The notes beneath the pieces were generated by a model, which did not search any database, was not told the origin of the DNA, and saw only the letters and a program-made list of their open reading frames with translations. This document shows, piece after piece, positions 1-6,161 of a stretch of DNA of 8,421 nt. Location of the stretch: contig CAJQPV010000328.1 in assembly GCA_905480305.1 (NCBI GenBank), positions 1-8,421 of the forward strand, in the 5' to 3' direction. Positions within the stretch are counted from its first letter, which is position 1; the number at the start of each line of letters is the position of its first letter. The position numbers and the translations under genes are program-made. This DNA comes from an uncultured Gammaproteobacteria bacterium (GTDB lineage Bacteria > Pseudomonadota > Gammaproteobacteria > UBA9214).

Positions 1-1
1 C

Positions 2-208
2 GGCACGGCTGCCGAGGCGTTGCGACTCAGCCAGGTGCTGCGTGAGTAGGGCATCCTGATCACCGCTATTCGTCCGCCGACAGTGGCTGCAGGCCAGTCG
101 CGATTGCGCATCACGTTCTCGGCAGCGCACAGTGAACAGCAGGTCGATCGGCTGCTGGCGGCACTTGTAGGCGTTGTGGTGAGTGGCCAGTCCTGCGGCT
201 GCGCTTAA
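2..208 (+). pseudogene. bioF: 3' end of bioF (8-amino-7-oxononanoate synthase), interrupted by an in-frame TAG
   Basis: BioF is a PLP enzyme that condenses pimeloyl-ACP (or -CoA) with L-alanine to give 8-amino-7-oxononanoate, the first step of biotin ring assembly in the cytoplasm. Only the last 68 sense codons are in the window. The frame reads an ALRLSQVLRE segment, then TAG at 47-49, then [22 protein letters not shown] and [10 protein letters not shown], ending with TAA at 206-208. Both sides of the TAG match the C-terminal domain of the family in the same frame. E. coli BioF, recalled from memory, has a glutamine at the equivalent place, so one CAG-to-TAG change explains the stop. The lost tail carries the RPPTV and RLRIT motifs, including arginines tied to substrate binding in this family. 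The protein would therefore probably be inactive unless the stop is read through or is a sequencing error. bioH starts 3 bases after the TAA. The 5' part of the gene is not visible. Confidence 0.85.
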
Positions 209-211
209 GCT

Positions 212-991
212 ATGGCGCTGTATACGCAAACATCCGGTGCCGGTCCGGACTTGATGATGGTGCACGGCTGGGGGCTGCATGGTGGCATCTGGAAGCCGCT
301 GTTGCCCCTGCTGGAAGCGCATTTTCGTGTCACCTGTGTGGATCTGCCAGGACATGGCCGCAGTGGCTGGCAGGGTGAGGAAACACTGGATGCCATGGCC
401 GGGGCGCTGTTGTCAGTTGCCCCTGCCGGTGCGGCATGGCTGGGTTGGTCACTGGGCGGCCTGGTCGCAGCCCGGGCAGCACTGCTGGCGCCGACACGCG
501 TTAATGCGCTCATCGAAATCGCCAGCAGTCCGTGTTTTGTGCGCCGGCCGGGATGGCAGAGCGCCATGTTGCCTGTGTTGCTGGATACTTTTGCGGCCGA
601 GTTGGCAGAGGATTATGCGCGTACCCTGAATCGTTTTCTGGCATTGCAGGTGCGTGGCAGTGAAAACTCCGCTGCAGTCTTGAAGATGTTGCGCGCTCTC
701 ATGCTGCTACAGGGTGAGCCGAATGCGGATGCTCTGCGTGCCGGGCTGGAGCTGCTGAGGACAACAGACTTGCGTGACCGCTTCGGTAAAATTGAATGCC
801 CGGTGCTGCTGCTGGCAGGCGAGCGCGACACGCTGGTGCCGGTGAGTGCGATGCGGGCGGCCGGTGAATTATTTCATGCGGCGCAGTTACAGGTGATTGA
901 TGGTGCCGGGCATGCGCCGTTTATAGCGCAGCCGGGACAGGTGGCAAAACAGGTCACGGAATTTTTGCGCGCAGATCTTGCGCAAGGTTGA
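212..991 (+). CDS. bioH: BioH, pimeloyl-ACP methyl ester carboxylesterase
   Basis: This is a cytoplasmic alpha/beta hydrolase of 259 residues, close to the roughly 256 of E. coli BioH. It cleaves the methyl ester of pimeloyl-ACP, ending chain elongation so that BioF can use the product. Visible motifs are the oxyanion-hole segment VHGWGLHGGIW (residues 17-27), DLPGHGRS (44-51), the nucleophile elbow GWSLGG with Ser80, the acid Asp206 in GERDTLVP, and His234 in GAGHAPF. These positions lie within two residues of the E. coli triad as I recall it. The ATG at 212 begins 3 bases after the bioF stop and has no strong ribosome site, which suggests translational coupling to bioF. If the bioF amber codon is real, that coupling would be weakened. 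The C-terminus ends at the TGA at 989-991, 23 bases before the chosen bioC start. Confidence 0.95.
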   Translation: MALYTQTSGAGPDLMMVHGWGLHGGIWKPLLPLLEAHFRVTCVDLPGHGRSGWQGEETLDAMAGALLSVAPAGAAWLGWSLGGLVAARAALLAPTRVNALIEIASSPCFVRRPGWQSAMLPVLLDTFAAELAEDYARTLNRFLALQVRGSENSAAVLKMLRALMLLQGEPNADALRAGLELLRTTDLRDRFGKIECPVLLLAGERDTLVPVSAMRAAGELFHAAQLQVIDGAGHAPFIAQPGQVAKQVTEFLRADLAQG

Positions 992-1014
992 TAATTTATT
1001 TAACAAACGAGCTT

Positions 1015-1902
1015 ATGACAGAAGAAAACAACCAATACCGGATAGACAAGCAGCTGGCGCGACGGTCGTTTAACCGGGCAGCGGATACCTATGACGGCGT
1101 TGCCGAGTTGCAGTATGAAATCGGTGACCGTATGGTCGAGCGGCTGGATTACATCCGCCAGCAGCCACGTCGGATTCTCGATCTGGGTGCCGGCACCGGT
1201 TTTTTTACAGCGGTGCTGTTAAAGCGCTATCGCAAGGCAGATATTGTGGCGCTGGATATTGCCGAGCGCATGCTGCAGCGCGTGCAGGGGCGTGGCGGAT
1301 GGTTTCGCAAGCCACAGTGCGTGTGTGCCGATGCCGAGACATTGCCGTTTGCGGATGACAGCTTTGATTTTATTTTCTCCAACCTGATGTTGCAGTGGTG
1401 TACCAACCTGGAATCGACATTGAGGGAGCTACGCCGGGTGCTGGCGCCGGGCGGGCTGTTGATGTTCACCACCTTTGGCCCCGACACACTGATGGAGCTG
1501 CGTGCCAGCTGGGAAGCGGTGGATGGTTACACGCATGTAAATTCGTTTGTTGATCTGCATGATGTCGGTGATACGCTGCTTGCCACACAGTGGGCTGAAC
1601 CGGTAATGGACTCGGAACGTATTACTGTCACCTATCGCGAGCTGCGCACCCTGATGCGGGAGCTGAAATATATTGGCGCACATAATGTCACCGCTGGCCG
1701 CGCACGAGGCCTGACCGGCAAACAACATATGCAGCAACTGGCCGAGGCCTACGAACGTTTTCGTGAAGACGGTGTGCTGCCGGCCAGTTATGAAGTGGTC
1801 TATGGGCACGCCTGGTCACCGCTCAACAAGCACGCGAGCGCCGCTAACGAGGTAGCGCTGGCAAGCTTGCAGCCACCCGGGCCGGCTGGCAGCCATGACT
1901 GA
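1015..1902 (+). CDS. bioC: BioC, malonyl-ACP O-methyltransferase
   Basis: BioC uses S-adenosylmethionine to methylate the free carboxyl of malonyl-ACP, so that fatty acid synthesis can extend it to pimeloyl-ACP methyl ester. The protein has 295 residues from ATG 1015. The N-terminal ARRSFNRAADTYD segment (15-27) is the family signature for the ACP-binding end. SAM motif I is ILDLGAGTG (54-62), followed by an acidic residue Asp81 in ALDIAERML, then DAETLPF (106-112) and SNLMLQWC (122-129). The C-terminal tail after about residue 270 is low in recognisable motifs. A longer in-frame start, TTG at 988, overlaps the bioH stop, but its nine extra residues (from TTG through ELM) do not look like the family and it lacks a well-spaced ribosome site, so I chose ATG 1015. 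Its own ribosome site is also weak. The end overlaps bioD by 8 bases. Confidence 0.93.
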   Translation: MTEENNQYRIDKQLARRSFNRAADTYDGVAELQYEIGDRMVERLDYIRQQPRRILDLGAGTGFFTAVLLKRYRKADIVALDIAERMLQRVQGRGGWFRKPQCVCADAETLPFADDSFDFIFSNLMLQWCTNLESTLRELRRVLAPGGLLMFTTFGPDTLMELRASWEAVDGYTHVNSFVDLHDVGDTLLATQWAEPVMDSERITVTYRELRTLMRELKYIGAHNVTAGRARGLTGKQHMQQLAEAYERFREDGVLPASYEVVYGHAWSPLNKHASAANEVALASLQPPGPAGSHD

Positions 1903-2566
1903 CTGCCATGGTTATTTTATTACCGGCACCGATACGGGTGTTGGCAAAACAGCCGTGACGCTGGGGCTGATGCAGGTCATGCAGGCTCGCGGTTGCCGGG
2001 TCGCGGCCATGAAGCCGGTGGCGTCCGGCGGCGAATCGACTGCGGCCGGCCTGCGCAATAATGATGCCTTGCTACTGCAACAGCAGGCCTCTGTTGCGCT
2101 GGAATATAGACAGCTCAACCCCTATTGCTTTGCACCCTCGATCGCCCCGCATATTGCTGCCGAGCAGGCTGGTGTGCGCATAGATATCAATAAAATATGT
2201 AATGAATACAATAAGATAAAAGGAGTGTCAGACTGTGTGCTGGTTGAGGGTGCGGGTGGCTGGCAGGTACCGTTGAATGCCGATGAGAACCTGGCTGATC
2301 TGGCCGTGGCGCTGGATCTGGAGGTGATTCTGGTGGTCGCTATCCGGCTGGGTTGCCTGAATCATGCCTTGCTGACCGCGGAATCCATTACCAATAGTGG
2401 CTGTGAGCTGGCCGGCTGGGTTGCCAACCACCTTTTACCCGAGTCAGAAGCTGCTGCTGCCAATGTCCGGGAACTGGACCTGCGGCTGGCATGTCCAAGA
2501 CTGGGATCCATTACATATAATGAGGAGATTTCCGCCAAATTCGTGGCGGATTGCCTGTCAGCTTGA
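1895..2566 (+). CDS. bioD: BioD, dethiobiotin synthetase
   Basis: BioD is a cytoplasmic ATP- and CO2-dependent enzyme that closes the ureido ring of 7,8-diaminopelargonic acid to form dethiobiotin. The protein has 223 residues, typical for the family. The P-loop is GTDTGVGKT (11-19, Lys18). MKPVASG (39-45) carries the conserved Lys40, NND lies at 55-57, and VEGAGGW (117-123) carries Glu118, the expected magnesium and substrate region. The ATG lies inside the end of bioC with an 8-base overlap, so translation is likely coupled. Codons for residues about 96-110 (2180-2224) are much richer in A and T than the rest, coding for a lysine- and asparagine-rich surface segment (INKICNEYNKIKG) just before the VEGAGG strand. 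It is probably a variable loop and not a foreign insertion, because flanking motifs are intact. This is the last gene of the biotin cluster in the window. Confidence 0.95.
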   Translation: MTDCHGYFITGTDTGVGKTAVTLGLMQVMQARGCRVAAMKPVASGGESTAAGLRNNDALLLQQQASVALEYRQLNPYCFAPSIAPHIAAEQAGVRIDINKICNEYNKIKGVSDCVLVEGAGGWQVPLNADENLADLAVALDLEVILVVAIRLGCLNHALLTAESITNSGCELAGWVANHLLPESEAAAANVRELDLRLACPRLGSITYNEEISAKFVADCLSA

Positions 2567-2597
2567 CCAGGTGTGAATACCTGACTATTTTACTCAA

Positions 2598-2624
2598 TTG
2601 AATCTTAGAGAACTCTAATATAAT
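2598..2624 (+). promoter_or_regulatory. Candidate sigma-70 promoter for the DUF2244-cox operon
   Basis: A TTGAAT box at 2598-2603 is followed by a perfect TATAAT at 2619-2624, with a 15-base spacer. Reading the -10 as TAATAT (2621-2626) gives the ideal 17-base spacer but a poorer box. The surrounding sequence is clearly AT-rich against the genes on both sides. It lies between the bioD stop and the DUF2244 gene, where a new transcription unit would be expected. The short spacer with the better -10 leaves some doubt. Confidence 0.5.
2605..2618. promoter_or_regulatory. Palindrome TTAGAGAACTCTAA, possible operator
   Basis: The two halves TTAGAG and CTCTAA are perfect reverse complements separated by AA. 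The element fills the spacer between the candidate -35 and -10 boxes almost exactly (spacer 2604-2618). A dimeric regulator bound here would overlap RNA polymerase, so a repressor site is the simplest inference. I do not recognise the motif as a known operator. A 14-base perfect palindrome can also occur by chance in AT-rich DNA. Confidence 0.4.
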
Positions 2625-2670
2625 ATCTTCGCTCTGTTTTTAGGGCGGTCGGGCCGATGCGGCTCTGGGC

Positions 2671-3180
2671 ATGATAGTGGTAGAGCTCGTATTTGATCCT
2701 TCAGGCCAGGACTGTCACTGGGTGATTCGTCCGAACCAGTCCCTGTCATGGCAGTGGGCGGTAAGGGTCTATGCATTTATCTCCCTGTGTTGCCTGGGAA
2801 TTGGCATTGCATTTGCCATGCACGGATTCTGGCCGGTGTTGCCATTTGCCGGTTTTGAAGTTGCTGTGCTGGGGATTGCTTTTTATCTGTGTCTTTCGCG
2901 CAGTCAGGTGCGTGAGGTTGTTTCCGTTAACGCGGACAAGGTCACAGTAGAAAAAGGGCGTAACAGTCCGGAGGAACATTGGGAATGCCCGCGCGCATGG
3001 GCGCGCATTTTACTACAGCGTTCCCCGATTGCCTGGTATCCAAGCCGGTTGGCGATAGCCTTCCAGGGCAAGCAGGTAGAAATTGGCAGGTTCCTGGCAG
3101 AACAGGAACGGTGCGAGTTGGCGGATGAGCTTGAACAGACAATCTGCCGCAAAGACTGGCGCCTGATACCGTCCGGTTGA
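2671..3180 (+). CDS. DUF2244 family integral membrane protein, cox-linked
   Basis: The product has 169 residues and matches my memory of the DUF2244 family, inner-membrane proteins of unknown function often encoded next to cytochrome c oxidase genes in proteobacteria. It has an N-terminal soluble stretch with RPNQSLSW (20-27) and two adjacent hydrophobic helices, about 31-50 and 55-75, joined by a short HGFWP turn. A C-terminal soluble part of about 90 residues follows, with WECPRAWARILL (104-115) and VEIGRFLAEQER (136-147). No catalytic motif is visible. The gene follows the candidate promoter and lies 61 bases upstream of coxB on the same strand, which suggests a role in oxidase assembly or function; that is inference from position only. 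The ATG at 2671 has no clear ribosome site. An in-frame GTG two codons later is no better, so the exact start is uncertain. Confidence 0.85.
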   Translation: MIVVELVFDPSGQDCHWVIRPNQSLSWQWAVRVYAFISLCCLGIGIAFAMHGFWPVLPFAGFEVAVLGIAFYLCLSRSQVREVVSVNADKVTVEKGRNSPEEHWECPRAWARILLQRSPIAWYPSRLAIAFQGKQVEIGRFLAEQERCELADELEQTICRKDWRLIPSG

Positions 3181-3188
3181 CGGCTGCA

Positions 3189-3217
3189 CTGAATGGATTT
3201 TAGTAAAAATTTATAAA
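3189..3217 (+). promoter_or_regulatory. Weak candidate promoter upstream of coxB
   Basis: A TATAAA -10-like box at 3212-3217 sits in an AT-rich stretch between DUF2244 and coxB. The element 17 bases upstream is CTGAAT (3189-3194), a poor match to the -35 consensus. If used, it would give coxB a short leader of about 18-20 bases. It could let the structural genes be expressed separately from DUF2244, but it may equally be just AT-rich spacer. Confidence 0.3.
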
Positions 3218-3241
3218 CTATTAGTGTTGGGAGATCGATGC

Positions 3242-4369
3242 ATGTTCGCTAAAACGCTTAAAGGCGCCTGGTACAGTTTATGGGGCGCTGTGCTCCTGCT
3301 GGGTGCAGGTAATTCATACGCAGACTATCCAATCAACCTCACCAGGGGCGTGACAGATATCAGCAACAAGGTCTTCGACCTGCATATGCTGATCTTCTGG
3401 ATATGTGTGGGTGCCTGCGTCCTTGTGTTTGCAGTTCTGATCTATTCCATTTTCACCCACCGCAAGTCCAAGGGTGCCGTTGCTGCTGAATTTCATGAAA
3501 GCACCACGGTGGAAATTATCTGGACCACGATCCCTTTCCTGGTGCTGGTTGCCATGGCAGTACCGGCGACCACCACACTGCTGGCACTGGAAGACACCCG
3601 TGATTCGGACATGTCCATCCAGGTCACCGGTTACCAGTGGAAGTGGAAATACGATTACCTGGATGACGACATCAGTTTTTTCAGCGTGCTGACCACGCCG
3701 CGCGAGCAGATCGAAGGTGATGCGCCAAAAGACGATACCTACCTGATGGATGTCGATAACCCGATTGTTGTACCGATCAACAAGAAGATCCGTTTCCTGA
3801 TTACCTCCAATGATGTTATTCACTCCTGGTGGGTGCCGGCTTTGGGCTGGAAGCAGGATGCCGTACCGGGGTTCATTAATGATGCCTGGACCGAGTTGAC
3901 GGAACCTGGCACTTACCGTGGCAAGTGCGCTGAACTCTGCGGCAAGGACCATGGCTTCATGCCGATCGTGCTGGTTGCCAAGACGCAGGAAGATTACGAT
4001 GCCTGGGTTGAAGAACAGAAGGGTGCCGCCGCTGCAGCTGCCGATGCCGCTACCGCGACGCTGACTATGGATGAACTGATGGCGAAAGGTGAAACGGCCT
4101 ACAACAGCCACTGTGCTGCCTGTCACCAGGCCAACGGTGCCGGTATCCCCGGTGTGTTCCCGGCGATTGCCGGCAGCGCTGTCGCCATCGGTGACGTAGC
4201 CAAGCACATCGACATCGGTATCAATGGTGTCCCCGGTACCGCCATGCAGGCCTTCGGCGAACAGCTGAGTGCCGTTGATCTGGCAGCCGTGATCACCTAC
4301 CAGCGTAACGCCTTCGGCAACGACACCGGTGACATGGTGCAGCCTGCCGACATAGTCGCTGCGAAATAA
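3242..4369 (+). CDS. coxB: Cytochrome c oxidase subunit II with fused cytochrome c (caa3 type)
   Basis: Subunit II takes electrons at its periplasmic CuA centre and passes them to heme a in CoxA. The protein has 375 residues from ATG 3242, preceded by GGGAG at 3229-3233 with 8-base spacing. A GTG at 3224 in frame lies upstream of this ribosome site and was rejected. A likely signal peptide ends after SYA (25-27). Two membrane helices lie at about 47-71 and 92-115, and an aromatic patch YQWKWKY at 131-137 is the usual electron entry path. CuA ligands are all present: His194, Cys229, Glu231, Cys233, His237 and Met240. After an alanine-rich linker (261-272) comes a cytochrome c domain with heme motif CAACH (291-295) and probable axial Met335 in PGTAMQAF. 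The fusion means the enzyme carries its own tethered cytochrome c. coxA follows after 40 bases. Confidence 0.96.
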   Translation: MFAKTLKGAWYSLWGAVLLLGAGNSYADYPINLTRGVTDISNKVFDLHMLIFWICVGACVLVFAVLIYSIFTHRKSKGAVAAEFHESTTVEIIWTTIPFLVLVAMAVPATTTLLALEDTRDSDMSIQVTGYQWKWKYDYLDDDISFFSVLTTPREQIEGDAPKDDTYLMDVDNPIVVPINKKIRFLITSNDVIHSWWVPALGWKQDAVPGFINDAWTELTEPGTYRGKCAELCGKDHGFMPIVLVAKTQEDYDAWVEEQKGAAAAAADAATATLTMDELMAKGETAYNSHCAACHQANGAGIPGVFPAIAGSAVAIGDVAKHIDIGINGVPGTAMQAFGEQLSAVDLAAVITYQRNAFGNDTGDMVQPADIVAAK

Positions 4370-4409
4370 GACTTTTCAGAATATATAGAGCAAGTGGAGA
4401 GATAACGCT

Positions 4410-5990
4410 ATGAGTACAGCAACCACACACGACGATCACCACGATCACGGTGCACCAAGCGGCCTGATGCGCTGGGTTACAACGACCAACCACAAGGACA
4501 TCGGTACCCTGTACCTGTGGTTCGCCTTCATCATGCTGCTGATTGGTGGCGCCATGGCGATGGTAATACGTGCCGAGCTGTTCCAGCCGGGATTGCAGGT
4601 CGTTGACCCGAACTTTTTCAATACCATGACGACCATGCACGGGCTGATCATGGTGTTCGGTGCCATTATGCCGGGTATGGTTGGACTGGCTAACTGGCAG
4701 ATTCCGCTGATGATCGGTGCACCGGACATGGCGCTGCCGCGTATGAACAACTGGAGCTTCTGGATCCTGCCGTTCGCCGGCACCATGCTGCTCAGTACCC
4801 TGTTCATGGAAGGCGGCGGTCCTGCATTTGGCTGGACTTTCTATGCGCCGTTGTCTACTACATTCGCACCGGCGAGTACGGATTTCTTCATCTTCGCTAT
4901 CCACATGCTGGGTTTCTCATCCATCATGGGTGCCATCAACATCATCGCCACCGTACTCAACATGCGTGCGCCGGGCATGACGCTGATGAAGATGCCGCTG
5001 TTTGTCTGGACCTGGTTCATCACCGCCTTTCTGTTGATTGCCGTCATGCCGGTTCTGGCTGGCGCGGTGACCATGATGCTGACAGATCGTAATTTCGGTA
5101 CCAGCTTCTTCGATGCCGCCGGCGGCGGTGACCCGGTACTGTTCCAGCATGTGTTCTGGTTCTTCGGTCATCCCGAGGTGTACATCATGATCCTGCCGGC
5201 GTTTGGTGTGGTCTCCGAGATCATCCCGACCTTTGCCCGCAAGAAGCTGTTTGGTTACAGCTCCATGGTGTATGCCACCGCATCCATCGCGTTCCTGTCA
5301 TTCATCGTCTATGCGCATCACATGTTCACCACCGGCATGCCGGTTGCCGGTGAGCTGTACTTCATGTATGCCACCATCATGATTGCAGTTCCGACAGCAG
5401 TGAAGGTGTTCAACTGGACTGCCACCATGTGGAAGGGCTCTATGACATTCGAGACCCCGATGCTGTGGGCGATCGCCTTTGTATTCCTGTTCACCATCGG
5501 TGGTTTCACCGGGCTGATGATGGGTATTGCACCGGCTGACATGCAGTACCACGATACCTATTTCATCGTGGCGCATTTCCACTACGTGCTGGTAACCGGT
5601 GCGCTGTTCTCCATTATTGCGGCCTTCTACTACTGGGCGCCGAAGTGGACCGGCCACATGGTTGACGAGCGTCTTGGCAAGATCCACTTCTGGTGGTCGG
5701 TGATCTCGGTGAATGTCCTGTTCTTCCCGCAGCACTTCATCGGGCTGGCCGGCATGCCACGTCGTATTCCGGATTACTCGCTGCAGTTTGCTGACTGGAA
5801 CATGATCTCCAGTCTTGGCGGCTTCGCTTTTGGTCTGGCCCAGGTGTTCTTCATCTACGTCATTATCAAGACCATTCGCGGCGGCAAGGCTGCAACCGCA
5901 GAGGTCTGGGAAGGTTCACATGGCCTGGAGTGGACAATACCCTCACCGGCTCCGTACCACACTTTCGAGACGGCACCGGAAGTTAAGTAA
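4410..5990 (+). CDS. coxA: Cytochrome c oxidase subunit I (aa3/caa3, A-type heme-copper oxidase)
   Basis: This is the catalytic inner-membrane subunit that reduces oxygen to water and pumps protons. Its 526 residues are normal for the family, with about twelve hydrophobic helices. Ligands are intact: heme a His77 and His391, heme a3 His389, and CuB His254, His303 and His304. Tyr258 in GHPEVY is the residue crosslinked to His254 in this family. The D-channel entry Asp106, Asn113/Asn114 and the inner Glu256 are present, as are the K-channel Thr329 and Lys332, so an A1-type, fully proton-pumping enzyme is expected. MPRR (449-452) near the heme propionates is also conserved. The cytoplasmic N-terminus is rich in His and Asp (residues 7-13). 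A clear ribosome site GGAGAG at 4396-4401 precedes the ATG. A strong hairpin follows the stop codon. Confidence 0.98.
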   Translation: MSTATTHDDHHDHGAPSGLMRWVTTTNHKDIGTLYLWFAFIMLLIGGAMAMVIRAELFQPGLQVVDPNFFNTMTTMHGLIMVFGAIMPGMVGLANWQIPLMIGAPDMALPRMNNWSFWILPFAGTMLLSTLFMEGGGPAFGWTFYAPLSTTFAPASTDFFIFAIHMLGFSSIMGAINIIATVLNMRAPGMTLMKMPLFVWTWFITAFLLIAVMPVLAGAVTMMLTDRNFGTSFFDAAGGGDPVLFQHVFWFFGHPEVYIMILPAFGVVSEIIPTFARKKLFGYSSMVYATASIAFLSFIVYAHHMFTTGMPVAGELYFMYATIMIAVPTAVKVFNWTATMWKGSMTFETPMLWAIAFVFLFTIGGFTGLMMGIAPADMQYHDTYFIVAHFHYVLVTGALFSIIAAFYYWAPKWTGHMVDERLGKIHFWWSVISVNVLFFPQHFIGLAGMPRRIPDYSLQFADWNMISSLGGFAFGLAQVFFIYVIIKTIRGGKAATAEVWEGSHGLEWTIPSPAPYHTFETAPEVK

Positions 5991-5997
5991 TACGAGC

Positions 5998-6021
5998 GTG
6001 CATGGGCATGTGCCCATGCAC
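5998..6021 (+). promoter_or_regulatory. Perfect intercistronic hairpin after coxA
   Basis: GTGCATGGGC (5998-6007) and GCCCATGCAC (6012-6021) are exact reverse complements around a four-base loop ATGT. It starts 8 bases after the coxA stop. No T tract follows, so it is not a standard terminator. It more likely protects the coxBA end of the transcript from 3' exonucleases or marks a processing site, which could set different amounts of structural and assembly proteins. The structure is seen; the role is inferred. Confidence 0.65.
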
Positions 6022-6044
6022 TCCAGAGTATGTTGGTGAACTGT

Positions 6045-6155
6045 ATGGCAGATCAGCGTAACAGGCGGCAATCGACGCGCATGGTTATCACCGTGGTACT
6101 GCTGGTGCTGCTGGCGCTGGGTTTTTTTGCGGCCAGTTTTTTGGCATTACCATAG
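6045..6155 (+). CDS. Small single-helix membrane protein between coxA and ctaG (36 aa), probable oxidase assembly peptide
   Basis: ATG 6045 to TAG 6153-6155 encodes 36 residues. A basic N-terminus with the run RNRRQSTR (5-12) is followed by one hydrophobic helix at about 13-34, rich in Val, Leu, Ala and Phe. Charge placement predicts the N-terminus inside the cytoplasm. A modest ribosome site GGTGA (6035-6039) lies 5 bases before the ATG, and the stop is 6 bases before the ctaG start, so the two are probably translated together. Very short single-helix proteins at exactly this place in proteobacterial cox operons are annotated, as I recall, as cytochrome oxidase small assembly proteins. That supports a real gene, but I cannot confirm homology by eye. 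Its function is unknown from the sequence. The alternative is a chance ORF in a leader. Confidence 0.65.
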   Translation: MADQRNRRQSTRMVITVVLLVLLALGFFAASFLALP

Positions 6156-6161
6156 GCAATC

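Noticed and set aside
988..1014. TTG start extending bioC by nine codons
   Set aside because: The added residues do not resemble the family N-terminus and no well-placed ribosome site precedes the TTG; ATG 1015 gives the normal start.
2531..2550. Seven-base-pair hairpin at the end of bioD
   Set aside because: Lies in coding sequence, has no T tract, and is short enough to be chance.
2568..2591. Small hairpin CAGGT/ACCTG followed by a T-containing stretch after bioD, as a terminator for the biotin operon
   Set aside because: The stem has only five base pairs and the T tract is broken, so it is too weak to call.
2657..2674. Five-codon leader ORF (MRLWA) overlapping the DUF2244 start by ATGA
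   Set aside because: Too short to tell from chance, with no clear ribosome site; kept only as a possible coupling device.
2991..3008. GCGCGCAT repeated twice inside DUF2244, able to form a small GC hairpin
   Set aside because: It encodes the PRAWARI segment of the protein, so coding explains it.
3314..4207. Long open frame on the minus strand opposite coxB (297 codons)
   Set aside because: It is fully opposite a gene with every CuA and heme ligand intact. The translation has no recognisable domain, and open frames opposite codon-biased genes are expected.
4293..4904. Open frame on the minus strand across the coxB end and coxA start (203 codons)
   Set aside because: Low-complexity His/Arg/Gln-rich translation, no ribosome site of note, and full overlap with two certain genes.
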